Shown in pieces: positions 34,963 through 43,966 of a stretch of DNA of 64,000 bases. The translations under genes and the position numbers were made by a program. Under the pieces are notes generated by a model. That model did no database searches, had not been told where the DNA came from, and saw only the letters and a program-made list of their open reading frames with translations. The DNA lies in NCBI GenBank assembly GCA_963931805.1, contig OZ007496.1:176433601-176497600 (forward strand), in the 5' to 3' direction. The DNA comes from Microdon myrmicae (lineage: Eukaryota; Arthropoda; Insecta; Diptera; Syrphidae). Numbering within the stretch: position 1 is the stretch's first letter; every line of letters begins with the position of its first letter.

Positions 34963-36094
34963 GAATGACGAACAAAGAGTCATTTACGACCGTATCATGC
35001 TCGCAGTTGCGGCAGAACAAGGTGGTTTCTTTTTCTTGGATGCACCAGGTGGAACTGGCAAAACATTCCTTATTTCGTTAATTCTCGCCGAAATACGATC
35101 AAATAATGGCATCGCATTGGCTGTTGCATCATCTGGCATTGCGGCAACTTTATTGGATGGAGGTAGAACAGCTCATTCAGTATTTAAGCTGCCACTAAAT
35201 ATTCAAAATAACCCAGACGCAGTGTGCAACATAAAAAAACAATCTTCCATGGACACAGTACTGAAACAGTGTAAAATTATCATCTGGGATGCATGTACTA
35301 TGGCGCACAAACATTCGCTTGAGGCGTTGAACAGGACATTGAAAGATATAAAAAATAACGACAAACTATTTGGCGGAACTTTGTTACTCCTTTCAGGTGA
35401 TTTCAGACAAACACTTCCTGTCATTCCACGTTCAACATACGCTGATGAGATCAACGCGTGCTTAAAATCATCGCCACTGTGGCGTAATGTTGAAAAAGTA
35501 CAACTGAAAGTAAAGATGCGCGATCAAATGCTTCAAGATCCGTCTGCTGAAACATTCTCAAAACAACTATTAGATATCGGCGATGGAAAAGTTACTACAG
35601 ATGAAACTGGATGCATAAAATTACCGACCGATTTCTGCACAATCATTGATTCGCAAGATGCTCTCATTGTCCAAATATTTCCCGATGTTCACAGACAATA
35701 CACAAATCATGAGTGGCTGGCAGAAAGAGCAATTTTAGCAGCAAAAAATGTGGACGTCAACGAATTGAATCTTAAGATACAAGATTTATTGCCAGGAGAC
35801 TTGGTGTCATACAAATCTATTGATACAGTTTGCGATACCACCGAAGCTGTGAATTATCCAACAGAGTTTTTAAACTCATTGGATTTACCAGGCATGCCAC
35901 CATATAATTTACAACTGAAGGTTGGATCTCCGGTTATTTTGCTTCGTAATTTGAACCCACCACAGTTGTGCAACGGCACGCGATTTGTTATTAAAAAATT
36001 AATGAAAAATGTTATTGAAGCTATCATTTTAAATGGCAAATTCCGAGGTGAAAATATATTACTACCGCGAATCCCTATTATACCCACAGATGTA
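34963..36094 (+). pseudogene. Helitron B helicase, first part
   Basis: Counted from the chance ATG at 34,898, Walker A is at residues 51-56. The Walker B motif reads WDACTM, so the catalytic glutamate (E in Helitron A) is alanine at residue 132. Other differences from A are few. The frame is intact until the mariner inserts at TA after IPTDV. The residues before about 25 come from the reverse strand of the Rep gene and are not helicase. The C-terminal motifs follow at 37,389-37,601. Not functional. Confidence 0.88.
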
Positions 36095-37386
36095 CGAGGG
36101 TTGCCTCTTGTGTTTCGGGATTTGGCAACCCTAGTGTTGCAATCCGGCAATTGACAGCTCTGTCGTAAAGTTGGACATTTTTGAGGTTATACGCACTCAG
36201 AACGTTTTGACATACGAGCGCTATTTGTGTTGTTTACAGTAACTTAAAAGATTCATCTCGGCCCAAAAATGGAATTAAATCGTCAACATTTTCGTGCGAT
36301 TATTTTTTACAACTTTCGGCGTAGATTAACTCAGCAACAGTGCATGGATGAACTTAATTCAATTTTTGTCGATGAAGCTCCATCAAGGACCAGTGTTTAT
36401 CGATGGTATGGTGAATTCAATCGTGGTCGTAGTTCACTCCAAGATGAATTTCGTGAAGGTCGTCCAAAATCAGTTGTTGTTCCGAAAACCATTGATGCTG
36501 TGCGCGAACTGATATTGGAAGATCGTCATGTGACCTATCGTGAGATTGAGACAACCTTAGGCGTTAGTGGGACCAACATACATTCAATATTGCATAAACA
36601 TTTGACTGTCAAAAAAATGTGTTCGCGTTGGATCCCACACAATTTGTCAATCGCCCAAAAAAAGGCTCGTGTCAATTGGTCGAAAGAAATGCTCAAAAAA
36701 TACGGTCGCGGTGCTTCGAAACACGTCTATGACATCGCGGCAGGTATTGAATCGTGGAGTTACGCGTATGAGCCCGAAAGTAAACAGCAGTCGACTGTCT
36801 GGGTGTTTCAAGATGAGCCAAATCCAACAAAAGTTTTTCGCGCACGAAGCACTTCCAAGCAAATGGTCGCCTGTTTTTTCGGAAAAACTGGACATGTCGC
36901 AACCGTACCACTAGAACAACGCAGAATAGTCAATTCTGAGTGGTACACAACCATTTGTTTGCCAGTTGTCTTCCAAGAAATCAGGAAAACCAACCGCCGA
37001 AGACGGATCAGTCTTCACCACGACAATGCGAGCTCTCACACATCGGCTGCGACAACTGCATTTTTGAGCACCCAAAACATCGATTTGATGGGTCATCCGC
37101 CGTATAGTCCTGACTTGGCACCGAATGACTTTTTTTTATTCCCGTACGTAAAAAACAAACTGAGAGGTCAACGTTTTTCGACACCTGAAGAAGCAGTTGC
37201 TGCATTCAGAATGCATGGGTTGGAGATATCTCAATCAGAGTGGCAAAAGTGGTTCGACAATTGGTTCAAACGCATGCAAAAGTGTATAGATCTTCATGGG
37301 GAATATTTTGAAAAACAATAAAGTGATTTTCGATGATCAATATTTGTTTTTGTTGTCTAATCCCGAAATATAAAAAGCAACCCTCG
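36095..37386 (+). mobile_element. complete mariner element with TA duplication
   Basis: 1,292 bp. Imperfect terminal inverted repeats of about 28 bp: left CGAGGGTTGCCTCTTGTGTT..., right reads CGAGGGTTGCTTTTTATATT... on minus, both continuing TTCGGGATT. It is flanked by TA (36,093-36,094 and 37,387-37,388). Removing it restores the Helitron frame exactly (PTDV then PIQFKRLQF, as in Helitron A), which fixes the boundaries. Confidence 0.96.
36269..37321 (+). CDS. mariner transposase, 350 aa, one catalytic Asp replaced
   Basis: A cut-and-paste transposase of the usual mariner length, with no stop or frameshift. N-terminal paired-type helix-turn-helix region (residues 1-110), linker with SRWIPHNLS (a WVPHEL-like motif), then the catalytic domain. 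The second acid is D252 in HHDNASSH. The third is D287 in YSPDLAPNDFFLFP, 34 residues apart, as in DD34D mariners. The first acid should be in a TGDESW context, but here the text is AAGIESW: I160 (codon ATT at 36,746-36,748). The protein should therefore be catalytically dead. It ends FEKQ as in related elements. Sequence is closest in style to the mellifera-type group, which is a recollection, not a search. Confidence 0.93.
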   Translation: MELNRQHFRAIIFYNFRRRLTQQQCMDELNSIFVDEAPSRTSVYRWYGEFNRGRSSLQDEFREGRPKSVVVPKTIDAVRELILEDRHVTYREIETTLGVSGTNIHSILHKHLTVKKMCSRWIPHNLSIAQKKARVNWSKEMLKKYGRGASKHVYDIAAGIESWSYAYEPESKQQSTVWVFQDEPNPTKVFRARSTSKQMVACFFGKTGHVATVPLEQRRIVNSEWYTTICLPVVFQEIRKTNRRRRISLHHDNASSHTSAATTAFLSTQNIDLMGHPPYSPDLAPNDFFLFPYVKNKLRGQRFSTPEEAVAAFRMHGLEISQSEWQKWFDNWFKRMQKCIDLHGEYFEKQ

Positions 37387-37601
37387 TACCAATTCAATTT
37401 AAACGCCTTCAATTTCCAATTAGATTGGCATTTGCAATGACTATCAATAAGTCTCAAGGCCAAACGATGTCTGTCTGTGGTTTAGATTTGAGCACATCAT
37501 GTTTTTCACACGGACAATTATCCGTGGCGTACTCTCGAGTGGGCAAACCATCCAGTTTGTTTGTGTTAGCTAAAGATGGGAAAACAAAAAATATTGTACA
37601 C
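37387..37601 (+). pseudogene. Helitron B helicase, C-terminal part
   Basis: Continues PIQFKRLQF, INKSQGQTMSVCGLD and motif VI as SVAYSRVGKP (the A copy reads YVACSRVGKP), then NIVH at the Jockey-like insertion. The last codons follow at 43,632. Confidence 0.9.
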
Positions 37602-37919
37602 TTTTTTTTTTTTTTTTTTTTTTTTTAAACATTTTTTTATTTTCTTTTTATATTCTTATTTTCTAAATTAAAGGCTAGACAAAAAATGCTTAAATTCTAG
37701 CTTAAATATCTTATATAATATCTTACTGGTCCTTCGCAGACGCTCTAAGCTAAACATTACTTAATATTTGTATAATTTGCCTTCCGGCGACAGAACTTTG
37801 TGGCATAACTTATAATTATTTGAAAGACAAAGAAAAATTTGAAAAACTTTGTAAATTTTTTTTTTTTTTTTTTTTTTTTCTTAAAATTTAACTTACTTAA
37901 CTTACCTAAACTTATCTAC

Positions 37920-37950
<31 letters not shown>

Positions 37951-38067
37951 AAAATCACTTAGCCTAACTTAACTTAAATCTTATACTACCCTAATTCTAG
38001 AAAAGCTAAGTCTATGTAAGCTAGCTGATGATAGTGTGATTCTATACCGACTTTGGTATCCAGGTCT

Positions 38068-41000
38068 TTATATGCCATTCAACCACCAGAACTGTTGACG
38101 CTGTCTAATACTATCGTCCCGGTCTCTGCGGGAGATAGCCCTACTGAAGCGCAGGAGCTCTTCTTCGGTGCGCGCTACTTCCCGGTCATAGCACAATCGG
38201 CCGTCTACAGATGATCTACTTACATGATAGATCAGCGGAATTCCGGATCTATCCTGTATAAGCCCTTTCATATCCAAGTCAAGGAACGCCTCTGGTGGAA
38301 CAAAGCCGTTGCGACGCACGCTCTCATAGTATAAGGTGTTTGGATAATAAGCCCCGAAAATTAGGTCATTGGACGAGCTTATTGCTCTCGCAATATGTCC
38401 TCTGATTAATTTAATCATAAAATTATCCACCCTATTTATGTACGCTTCATTATATAAAGTCTCATTTGAGTAATACTTTTTATAGTCCGATTCCGGTGTC
38501 CGATATAATCTGAGACAACTTCTGAGACACTTTCTTTCGAACACCCGAATCTTTTCTATCAAATTTGGACCTATGTTGAACCACACCGGGCAACCATATA
38601 TGAGCATTGGCCTGATTAGCGTCATGTAGCATATGACTTTTACCCTGCTGTCAAGTTGGCTACTATGAAATAGCCTCCTTGTCATAGCAAAAGTTTTCCT
38701 CGCTTTGAGCAAAGCAGCCTCTACATGTCTGTTGAAATACAGATATTGGTCTAGCCAGATGCCCAGGTATTTAACTAAACTCTTGGTTTCCAGTTTATCT
38801 CCATGCGGTCCCACGATAACTAGCTTTCGCCAGTTTTTCCTTGTGTCGTACGTGGCTTTAAATAATGGAGTTCTAAATAGGATGGCTTCACATTTCTGGA
38901 AGTTGATCTTAAGTTTCCAGTCATCGCAATAGCGCTGCACTTTGTTGAAGTCTCGCTGTATTAACCTATTTATGATCGCAACTTTCGGAGCTGTTCTGTA
39001 AATTATGAGATCGTCTGCGTACGCAATAGCCTGCGGAAGTGCATCTAATAAGTCGCTAATGTAAATGTTAAAAAGAATCGGAGAGAGTACCGCGCCCTGT
39101 TGCAAGCCATTCTTGATATTATACGTTTTATTAGAGGTCACATTACCACTTTTGACCACGAACCTCCTGTCCTTTGACATATCGTAAAGTACATATAGTA
39201 AAGGCTTATGTATGCCATATCTGACCAGTTTGTAATACAACCCTTCGATCCAGACGGTATCAAAGGCTTTTTCCAGGTCGATCAGACAGGCACCTGTGCA
39301 TTGGTTCCTACATTTATTCCATTGTATGTCGGAGACCAGTTTAGCTGCGGCATGTGTGGTTTCATGACCCGCCCTAAAGCCAAACTGGTTGTTTGGAATA
39401 ATGCTATTGTCGTCTACCCATTTTAGCAGAGCTTTGTTAATGATTTTTTTAAATACTTTACTGATGCTTGGGAGTAAACTTATCGAACGCATGTTCATTG
39501 GGTTTGTACAGTCTTTGCCCTTTTTTGGGATGGGCTGAATGATAGCCGTTTTCCAACGCGCGGGATAATATGCATTATTCAACGCGTTGTTAAACAGGAC
39601 CGTGTATATATCTATTGCCTTTGGGGGCAGGTTCTTGAGTACGATGTTAGGTACTCCATCTATTCCCACTGACTTTTTGCTTCTTAATGAGTCGAAGATA
39701 CTCTGGATTCCTTCCCTTGTGATTAAAAGGCTATTAGCCCCACCATTGGCATTAATGTCGATTGACAGATTATCGTCACTGAATTCCGTAAAACCAGGAT
39801 TCTCCGATTGCCAATGTGAAATTTCATTCCGGAGGTGCAGGTGATTCAGTCGAATTCTGTCCTCCAGGTCATTGTTTCGGCGAATGCTTTCATTCACCTT
39901 GTACATTTCCTGAAAGACAGCTCCCACAGCGTTCGCCTTCTCCAAAGGATCTTCGATCACGAAGAGCTCACTATTGAGGATAGCGTTCTCTGTATCTATG
40001 CCAATGTTGGTTAGCAGCTGCTTGTTTACCTCGGTACGTGGAATTTGGAGACACTGAATCTCGTTTTGATTATTTCTCCTGAATATTTTATTTATTTGTG
40101 GGAACATATTCGGGTTATTAGTTTTTATAGCTCGAATTCTGTTGTTCCAATACAAATTTGTTGCTAATCTATAATTAGCTTTAAGTAATTGTTGGAGGTT
40201 TTTTAATTGAGATTTCAGTGATATTATCTCCTGGTCTTGTCTGTCTGTAAACTGTCTGTGTAATTGTTTTAATTTCGATAGCAGTCTGCTCTTTTTCTTG
40301 TGGAGTGCGTTTATTGTTGCGTTTCTGTACATGTTAATGTGATCTGTAACTGTTGTTTTGGGAATTGTTTTGTCCATTGTTTGTTTTACGGCTTCGTCCA
40401 TTTGTTGAATGTATTTGTCGATTTCGTCATTAGTCAGGTTTCTGTTTACTGGCAGATTAAAGTCATTCGAACGCAGTTCTCTTGTTAATGATCTGGTGAA
40501 CCGCGGCCATCGCATTGCCCCGTAGTTATAGGGTTGCGGGGTCACGAATTCCTCCAGATCTGCGAGCTCGCTCGGAAGCTCTATTACTGCCGTGAATGCA
40601 CAGTGGTCACTGTCGTATTCAATTGTCCGTAAACAGTTTGTGTTTCGTCTGTTGGTGTTAAGTAATCTCAGTCGTGAGTCGATTAGCAAGATATCTAAGA
40701 ACGATCTACCTCTGGGGAACGATGGATGTTTCGTAGCTAGCAGGTCAGTTCTATATTCAATATGATACTGATCTAACCAACCAGCCAACTGATTTCCTCT
40801 GGCATTAGATATATAATTTCCCCAATTTCTATGCTTGGCGTTCATATCTCCCCCTAGGATAAAGTAATTTTTGTCCAGGTGCAATTGTAAGCATCGAAAG
40901 AGTGTCTCGAGCTCCGCTATAAATAGGTTTTGTTGGTGCTCCTCAGGTGCGTAGACCGCAATCGCATACAAACCCCTTCCTTGCTGAAGGGGTATGCGGA

Positions 41001-41298
41001 CGATACAGGCTTCCAGCACCCGGAACCTGCGCACTTTTCCACTATATATTACTTTATGATTGATCCCTTTTCTAATAAAGATTGCGACACCCCCCCCTTG
41101 AGAGGAGTTAGGTCGATCTCTTCGTATAATATCGTAGTTTTTATGTCCTATCTTATGTCTCTGGTTTAACTTTGTTTCCCCCGCCAGAAGTACATCAGGT
41201 TGTTCCTCTTGCAACAGGTTAAAAAGATTGGCTCTTCTCTCAGTTCTTATTAGTGAATTTACATTCACGACAAGAGCTTTTATTGATGTTGTGGTTAG
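38068..41298 (-). CDS. Jockey-like ORF2: endonuclease and reverse transcriptase
   Basis: Over 1,070 codons without interruption. The N-terminal AP-type endonuclease shows VNVNSLIRTERR, VLLAGETKLN, GGGVAIFIRKG, ILGGDMNAKHRNWGN and YDSDHCAFTAVI. The RT follows: KKSVGIDGVPNIVLKNLP, PIPKKGKD, NQFGFRAGHETTHAA, IDLEKAFDTVWIEGL, NGLQQGAVLSPILFN, catalytic YADD at 39,021-39,010, and YLGIWLDQYLYF in the thumb. No RNase H is seen. The C-terminal tail has ERKCLRSCLRLYRTPESDY. The frame opens at CAA overlapping the ORF1 stop, with no ATG for a long way; a GTG at 41,268 is the nearest near-cognate. Translation probably depends on reinitiation or frameshifting from ORF1. Confidence 0.93.
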   Translation of the reverse strand, partial: LTTTSIKALVVNVNSLIRTERRANLFNLLQEEQPDVLLAGETKLNQRHKIGHKNYDIIRRDRPNSSQGGGVAIFIRKGINHKVIYSGKVRRFRVLEACIVRIPLQQGRGLYAIAVYAPEEHQQNLFIAELETLFRCLQLHLDKNYFILGGDMNAKHRNWGNYISNARGNQLAGWLDQYHIEYRTDLLATKHPSFPRGRSFLDILLIDSRLRLLNTNRRNTNCLRTIEYDSDHCAFTAVIELPSELADLEEFVTPQPYNYGAMRWPRFTRSLTRELRSNDFNLPVNRNLTNDEIDKYIQQMDEAVKQTMDKTIPKTTVTDHINMYRNATINALHKKKSRLLSKLKQLHRQFTDRQDQEIISLKSQLKNLQQLLKANYRLATNLYWNNRIRAIKTNNPNMFPQINKIFRRNNQNEIQCLQIPRTEVNKQLLTNIGIDTENAILNSELFVIEDPLEKANAVGAVFQEMYKVNESIRRNNDLEDRIRLNHLHLRNEISHWQSENPGFTEFSDDNLSIDINANGGANSLLITREGIQSIFDSLRSKKSVGIDGVPNIVLKNLPPKAIDIYTVLFNNALNNAYYPARWKTAIIQPIPKKGKDCTNPMNMRSISLLPSISKVFKKIINKALLKWVDDNSIIPNNQFGFRAGHETTHAAAKLVSDIQWNKCRNQCTGACLIDLEKAFDTVWIEGLYYKLVRYGIHKPLLYVLYDMSKDRRFVVKSGNVTSNKTYNIKNGLQQGAVLSPILFNIYISDLLDALPQAIAYADDLIIYRTAPKVAIINRLIQRDFNKVQRYCDDWKLKINFQKCEAILFRTPLFKATYDTRKNWRKLVIVGPHGDKLETKSLVKYLGIWLDQYLYFNRHVEAALLKARKTFAMTRRLFHSSQLDSRVKVICYMTLIRPMLIYGCPVWFNIGPNLIEKIRVFERKCLRSCLRLYRTPESDYKKYYSNETLYNEAYINRVDNFMIKLIRGHIARAISSSNDLIFGAYYPNTLYYESVRRNGFVPPEAFLDLDMKGLIQDRSGIPLIYHVSRSSVDGRLCYDREVARTEEELLRFSRAISRRDRDDSIRQRQQFWWLNGI

Positions 41299-41303
41299 AG
41301 GGT

Positions 41304-42815
41304 TTATATCGACTTGTTATTTAGACTGGGCAAATGCGAGTAGATCTCGTTTATTTGGCTTTGTAGCTGTGTCATCTGTCTCTGCAGATTGAGCAGGATT
41401 GCGAACACGTCCGCTTGCGGTGTTGTTTCAGTCTGTGTGGGAGTATTTGTGGCTACCTGTGATGTAGCCTGATTTGGTGTTCTCCCACCCGAAGCAACTT
41501 GTGCGTACGACCGCTGCGATGTTACGGGCATTGTTGAAGTACGAGCTGGCTCTGTGTTTTTTTGCCGGGTCACACTTCTTGCCATTATTTCTCGGAATTT
41601 AGGACATCCTCGATAGTTAGCGGGGTGTCCCTCATTCCGACACACTGCGCACTTTAGAAGGGCTTTGTCTTCTACCCGTTCTTTTCCCAGAGGGCATTCT
41701 TCTGCCTTATGGTCCTTTCCGCACTTTACGCAACGGCGCTGCATTTCACAGTTAGCCGCCGAGTGACCAAACCTTTGGCAACGTAGACATTGCAGGATGT
41801 CTCTGCCTTTTTTTAATTTGTCCCATGTGACACTTTGATGATCCAAGACTGAAATTTTTCTTAGACCACCAATCCTACTGTTGGGTGTTAATTGCACCAA
41901 AAAGAAGGGTAGCTTGCGGTTTTCCCTTCTTGCCTTGGGTGTGGTGAATGGTTTTACCGCGGTAAACTCGAGATCTTCGTGCTTCAGGTTTTGAAGCATT
42001 TCGAGCAGAGCCTCCGGTTCCATTTCAGGGTCGACACCCTTTAATAGAACCGTTACGCTCTTCGTTTGTTTCGGCGTGAACGAGTAAAATTCCGCGGTGG
42101 CTCTTTTTAAGACCTCTTTAATTTTGTCGTGGTCTGCCACCGTATATGTTTGAATGGCGTGCCTGTTACCCGTCAGTCTTTTAACTGCAAAATTGTTACC
42201 TATGGCTAGCTTACAAAGACTTACCAATTCCTTACAGTCAACATCTATGGTGTTGATTGGTGGCATCTTTATTTTACCGCTGTTATTGTTGCTTTGCTGC
42301 TGCTGTGTTGCTTGCTGGTTCGTTGATCGCTTTTGTGTTAATTGTTGCTGTTGCTGTTGCTGTTGATGGTGCTGATGTTGAAGTTGATGTTGCTGTTGAT
42401 GGTGAGATTGTTGCTGTTGGCCGACTTTTGGCTTTAGCTTTTGTAGTTGTTGCTGGTTTTGTTCTTGTTCGAGCGCCGCTATTTTTTTCTTTCGGCGTCT
42501 CTCTTGTAATCGGGCTCTTGCCATCGCCAGTTTCGCCTCCAATTCACTTATCTCTTCCTCTTCATCCTCAGACTCTGAGGATGCAAGAGAAGCGAATGAA
42601 TTATTTGCCCCATATATGTTAAAATTGGAGGGGAAGGGGAGCTCACTGTCGTCCGCCAATTGTTGATCTCCTTTATCCATCGTAAATTTCGCGGTTTTGC
42701 TTCGCGTCACAATAGAGTTTTTCGGGGCGCCTTTTCGTTTGTGCGTTGTCGTGTTCTTATCGTCCTCCGTATTCATTCTGGTTCTTTCCAGTTTGTTTTC
42801 ATTAAAAAAAAACAA
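41304..42815 (-). CDS. Jockey-like ORF1: gag-like RNA-binding protein with zinc knuckles
   Basis: 503 codons on minus. Order: a basic start, an acidic patch (SESEDEEEEISELE), a coiled coil of ARARLQERRRKKK type, a long Gln/His-rich tract (about residues 125-180), an RRM-like/PRE_C2HC-type domain (LLKGVDPEMEPEALLEMLQ), and three Cys/His knuckles: CLRCQRFGHSAANC, CVKCGKDHKAEEC and CAVCRNEGHPANYRGC. A Thr/Gln-rich tail follows. This is the usual Jockey-group ORF1 layout. It stops with TAA at the point where the ORF2 frame opens. Confidence 0.93.
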   Translation of the reverse strand: MFFFNENKLERTRMNTEDDKNTTTHKRKGAPKNSIVTRSKTAKFTMDKGDQQLADDSELPFPSNFNIYGANNSFASLASSESEDEEEEISELEAKLAMARARLQERRRKKKIAALEQEQNQQQLQKLKPKVGQQQQSHHQQQHQLQHQHHQQQQQQQQLTQKRSTNQQATQQQQSNNNSGKIKMPPINTIDVDCKELVSLCKLAIGNNFAVKRLTGNRHAIQTYTVADHDKIKEVLKRATAEFYSFTPKQTKSVTVLLKGVDPEMEPEALLEMLQNLKHEDLEFTAVKPFTTPKARRENRKLPFFLVQLTPNSRIGGLRKISVLDHQSVTWDKLKKGRDILQCLRCQRFGHSAANCEMQRRCVKCGKDHKAEECPLGKERVEDKALLKCAVCRNEGHPANYRGCPKFREIMARSVTRQKNTEPARTSTMPVTSQRSYAQVASGGRTPNQATSQVATNTPTQTETTPQADVFAILLNLQRQMTQLQSQINEIYSHLPSLNNKSI

Positions 42816-43631
42816 AGGCGACCTTTTGAACCACGGCGACTTGATTTCTCCTGCAAGCTGAGTTGAACTCGCCTACCGCCTGCTAAGAGTCAGTAAGCTT
42901 GCACTCGCGCCAAACGATGATTTAAAAATTGCTTTCTTAACAAGCAATATATTGTTTGTTTTAATTTTCGCGTTTGCGACCGCAGTGTTATCTTTTTATT
43001 GTTTTTGTTTTTATTGTCGCGAACACTTTTGCACCTCACTCAACTGTTTTTATATGCACTTATTTTGATTTTATTTAATGCATTTATACCAGTACACCTG
43101 GTAAATACAGATTGCTTAACGAGCAATCTATTTTAATTTTTGTTTTTTGCGCTTGCGACCGAGGTGATATATTATGTTTCTTATAGTTGATTATTATTTT
43201 ATTTTTCGCACTTCACTGCAATATGCACATTTGCTTTTAGGTTTTATTTTAATTTATGTGTTTTTAATTCACTTAGTATTTACAATTAAGTTTTTACGTT
43301 TATTATTTGTTTTGTTTGGTTTCTGAATTTCATTGTTTTGACTATCTTCACTGTTTTAATTTCGGTCACCACATGTCTATTGAATTTAAACTTTTGGCGT
43401 GAACTCGAGTATATTTATTGTTTGTCGCGCTTGTTACATTAATATTTAGTTTACTGGCGTGTCCTTGTTGTCTTTTGTTTGTGAATTCTTAGGAATTGTA
43501 TTTGTTGTCAAAAATTGTTTTTGACATACTTTTACTTTTTAAATATGTAGTCACTTCACTTTTTAACTGGCGCACTGTTAAACTGGTGTTCTCTGTAAGA
43601 GAGTTCGCGGGTGACTCCAAATATTGTACAC

Positions 43632-43891
43632 TCTGTTGCATTAAGAGACTGATATTGTTTTTTAGTAATATTGTCATAATTAGTGATATGTACATACATT
43701 TAATAAATTTAAAAAACAAATGTTTAGTGGTTTGTTTTTTTTTATATTCCGTTATCATCGACAGTGCTCCATGTCTTTTCCACTCATATACCGAATCCTC
43801 ATACACTTTCAATAAGTTAGTAATTTTTTTCTACCTAAACAATTCCTAGAAATAATGTATATGGCAAAACGAAGTTTGCCGGGTCAACTAG
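43632..43891 (+). mobile_element. Helitron B 3' tail with terminal hairpin
   Basis: Starts with the last helicase codons (SVALRD and stop, 43,632-43,652), then ~200 bp identical in sense to the Helitron A tail. It ends in the hairpin (43,863-43,880) and GGGTCAACTAG. The TA array starts at 43,892. Confidence 0.92.
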
Positions 43892-43897
43892 TATATA

Positions 43898-43963
<66 letters not shown>
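43892..43963. repeat. TA microsatellite at Helitron B terminus
   Basis: TA array abutting the CTAG end; the same arrangement as at Helitron A. Confidence 0.95.

Positions 43964-43966
<3 letters not shown>

Larger units (their letters stand above)
37602..43618 (-). mobile_element. full-length Jockey-like non-LTR retrotransposon
   Basis: 6,017 bp on minus, flanked by a perfect 13-bp duplication AAATATTGTACAC (37,589-37,601 and 43,619-43,631). The 5' end starts GGAGTCACCCGCGAACTC at 43,618. About 800 bp of leader precede ORF1 (42,815-41,304), then ORF2 (41,298-38,068), then a 466-bp 3' region ending in a long poly-A. Both ORFs are open. This is the youngest-looking element here and possibly competent. 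Truncated relatives are at 26,240-28,015 and 28,285-28,726. Confidence 0.95.
34963..43891 (+). mobile_element. Helitron B (plus), helicase half only, with two insertions
   Basis: Begins abruptly inside the helicase at 34,963 (homology to Helitron A starts at GAATGACGAACAAAGAG), runs to 36,094, is split by a mariner (36,095-37,386), continues 37,387-37,601, and is split again by a Jockey-like element (37,602-43,618). It resumes with the last codons (SVALRD) at 43,632 and ends at the hairpin and CTAG at 43,891, next to a TA array. No Rep domain exists on this strand. It meets the truncated Rep of Helitron A head to head. Confidence 0.88.

Noticed and set aside
35203..35454. Minus ORFs at 35,203-35,454 and 35,854-36,150, and plus ORFs at 29,301-29,534 and 29,934-30,185
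   Set aside because: Antisense shadows of the Helitron helicase; the sense frames carry all motifs.
36647..37205. Several overlapping minus ORFs opposite the mariner transposase
   Set aside because: Antisense shadows of the 350-codon transposase frame.
42154..42622. Plus ORFs rich in Cys, Leu, Val and Ala at 42,154-42,622
   Set aside because: Reverse strand of the Gln/His-rich tract of the Jockey-like ORF1.
43489..43849. ORFs on both strands at 43.5-43.85 kb
   Set aside because: They cross the boundary between the Jockey-like 5' end and the Helitron tail; neither continues a known protein.
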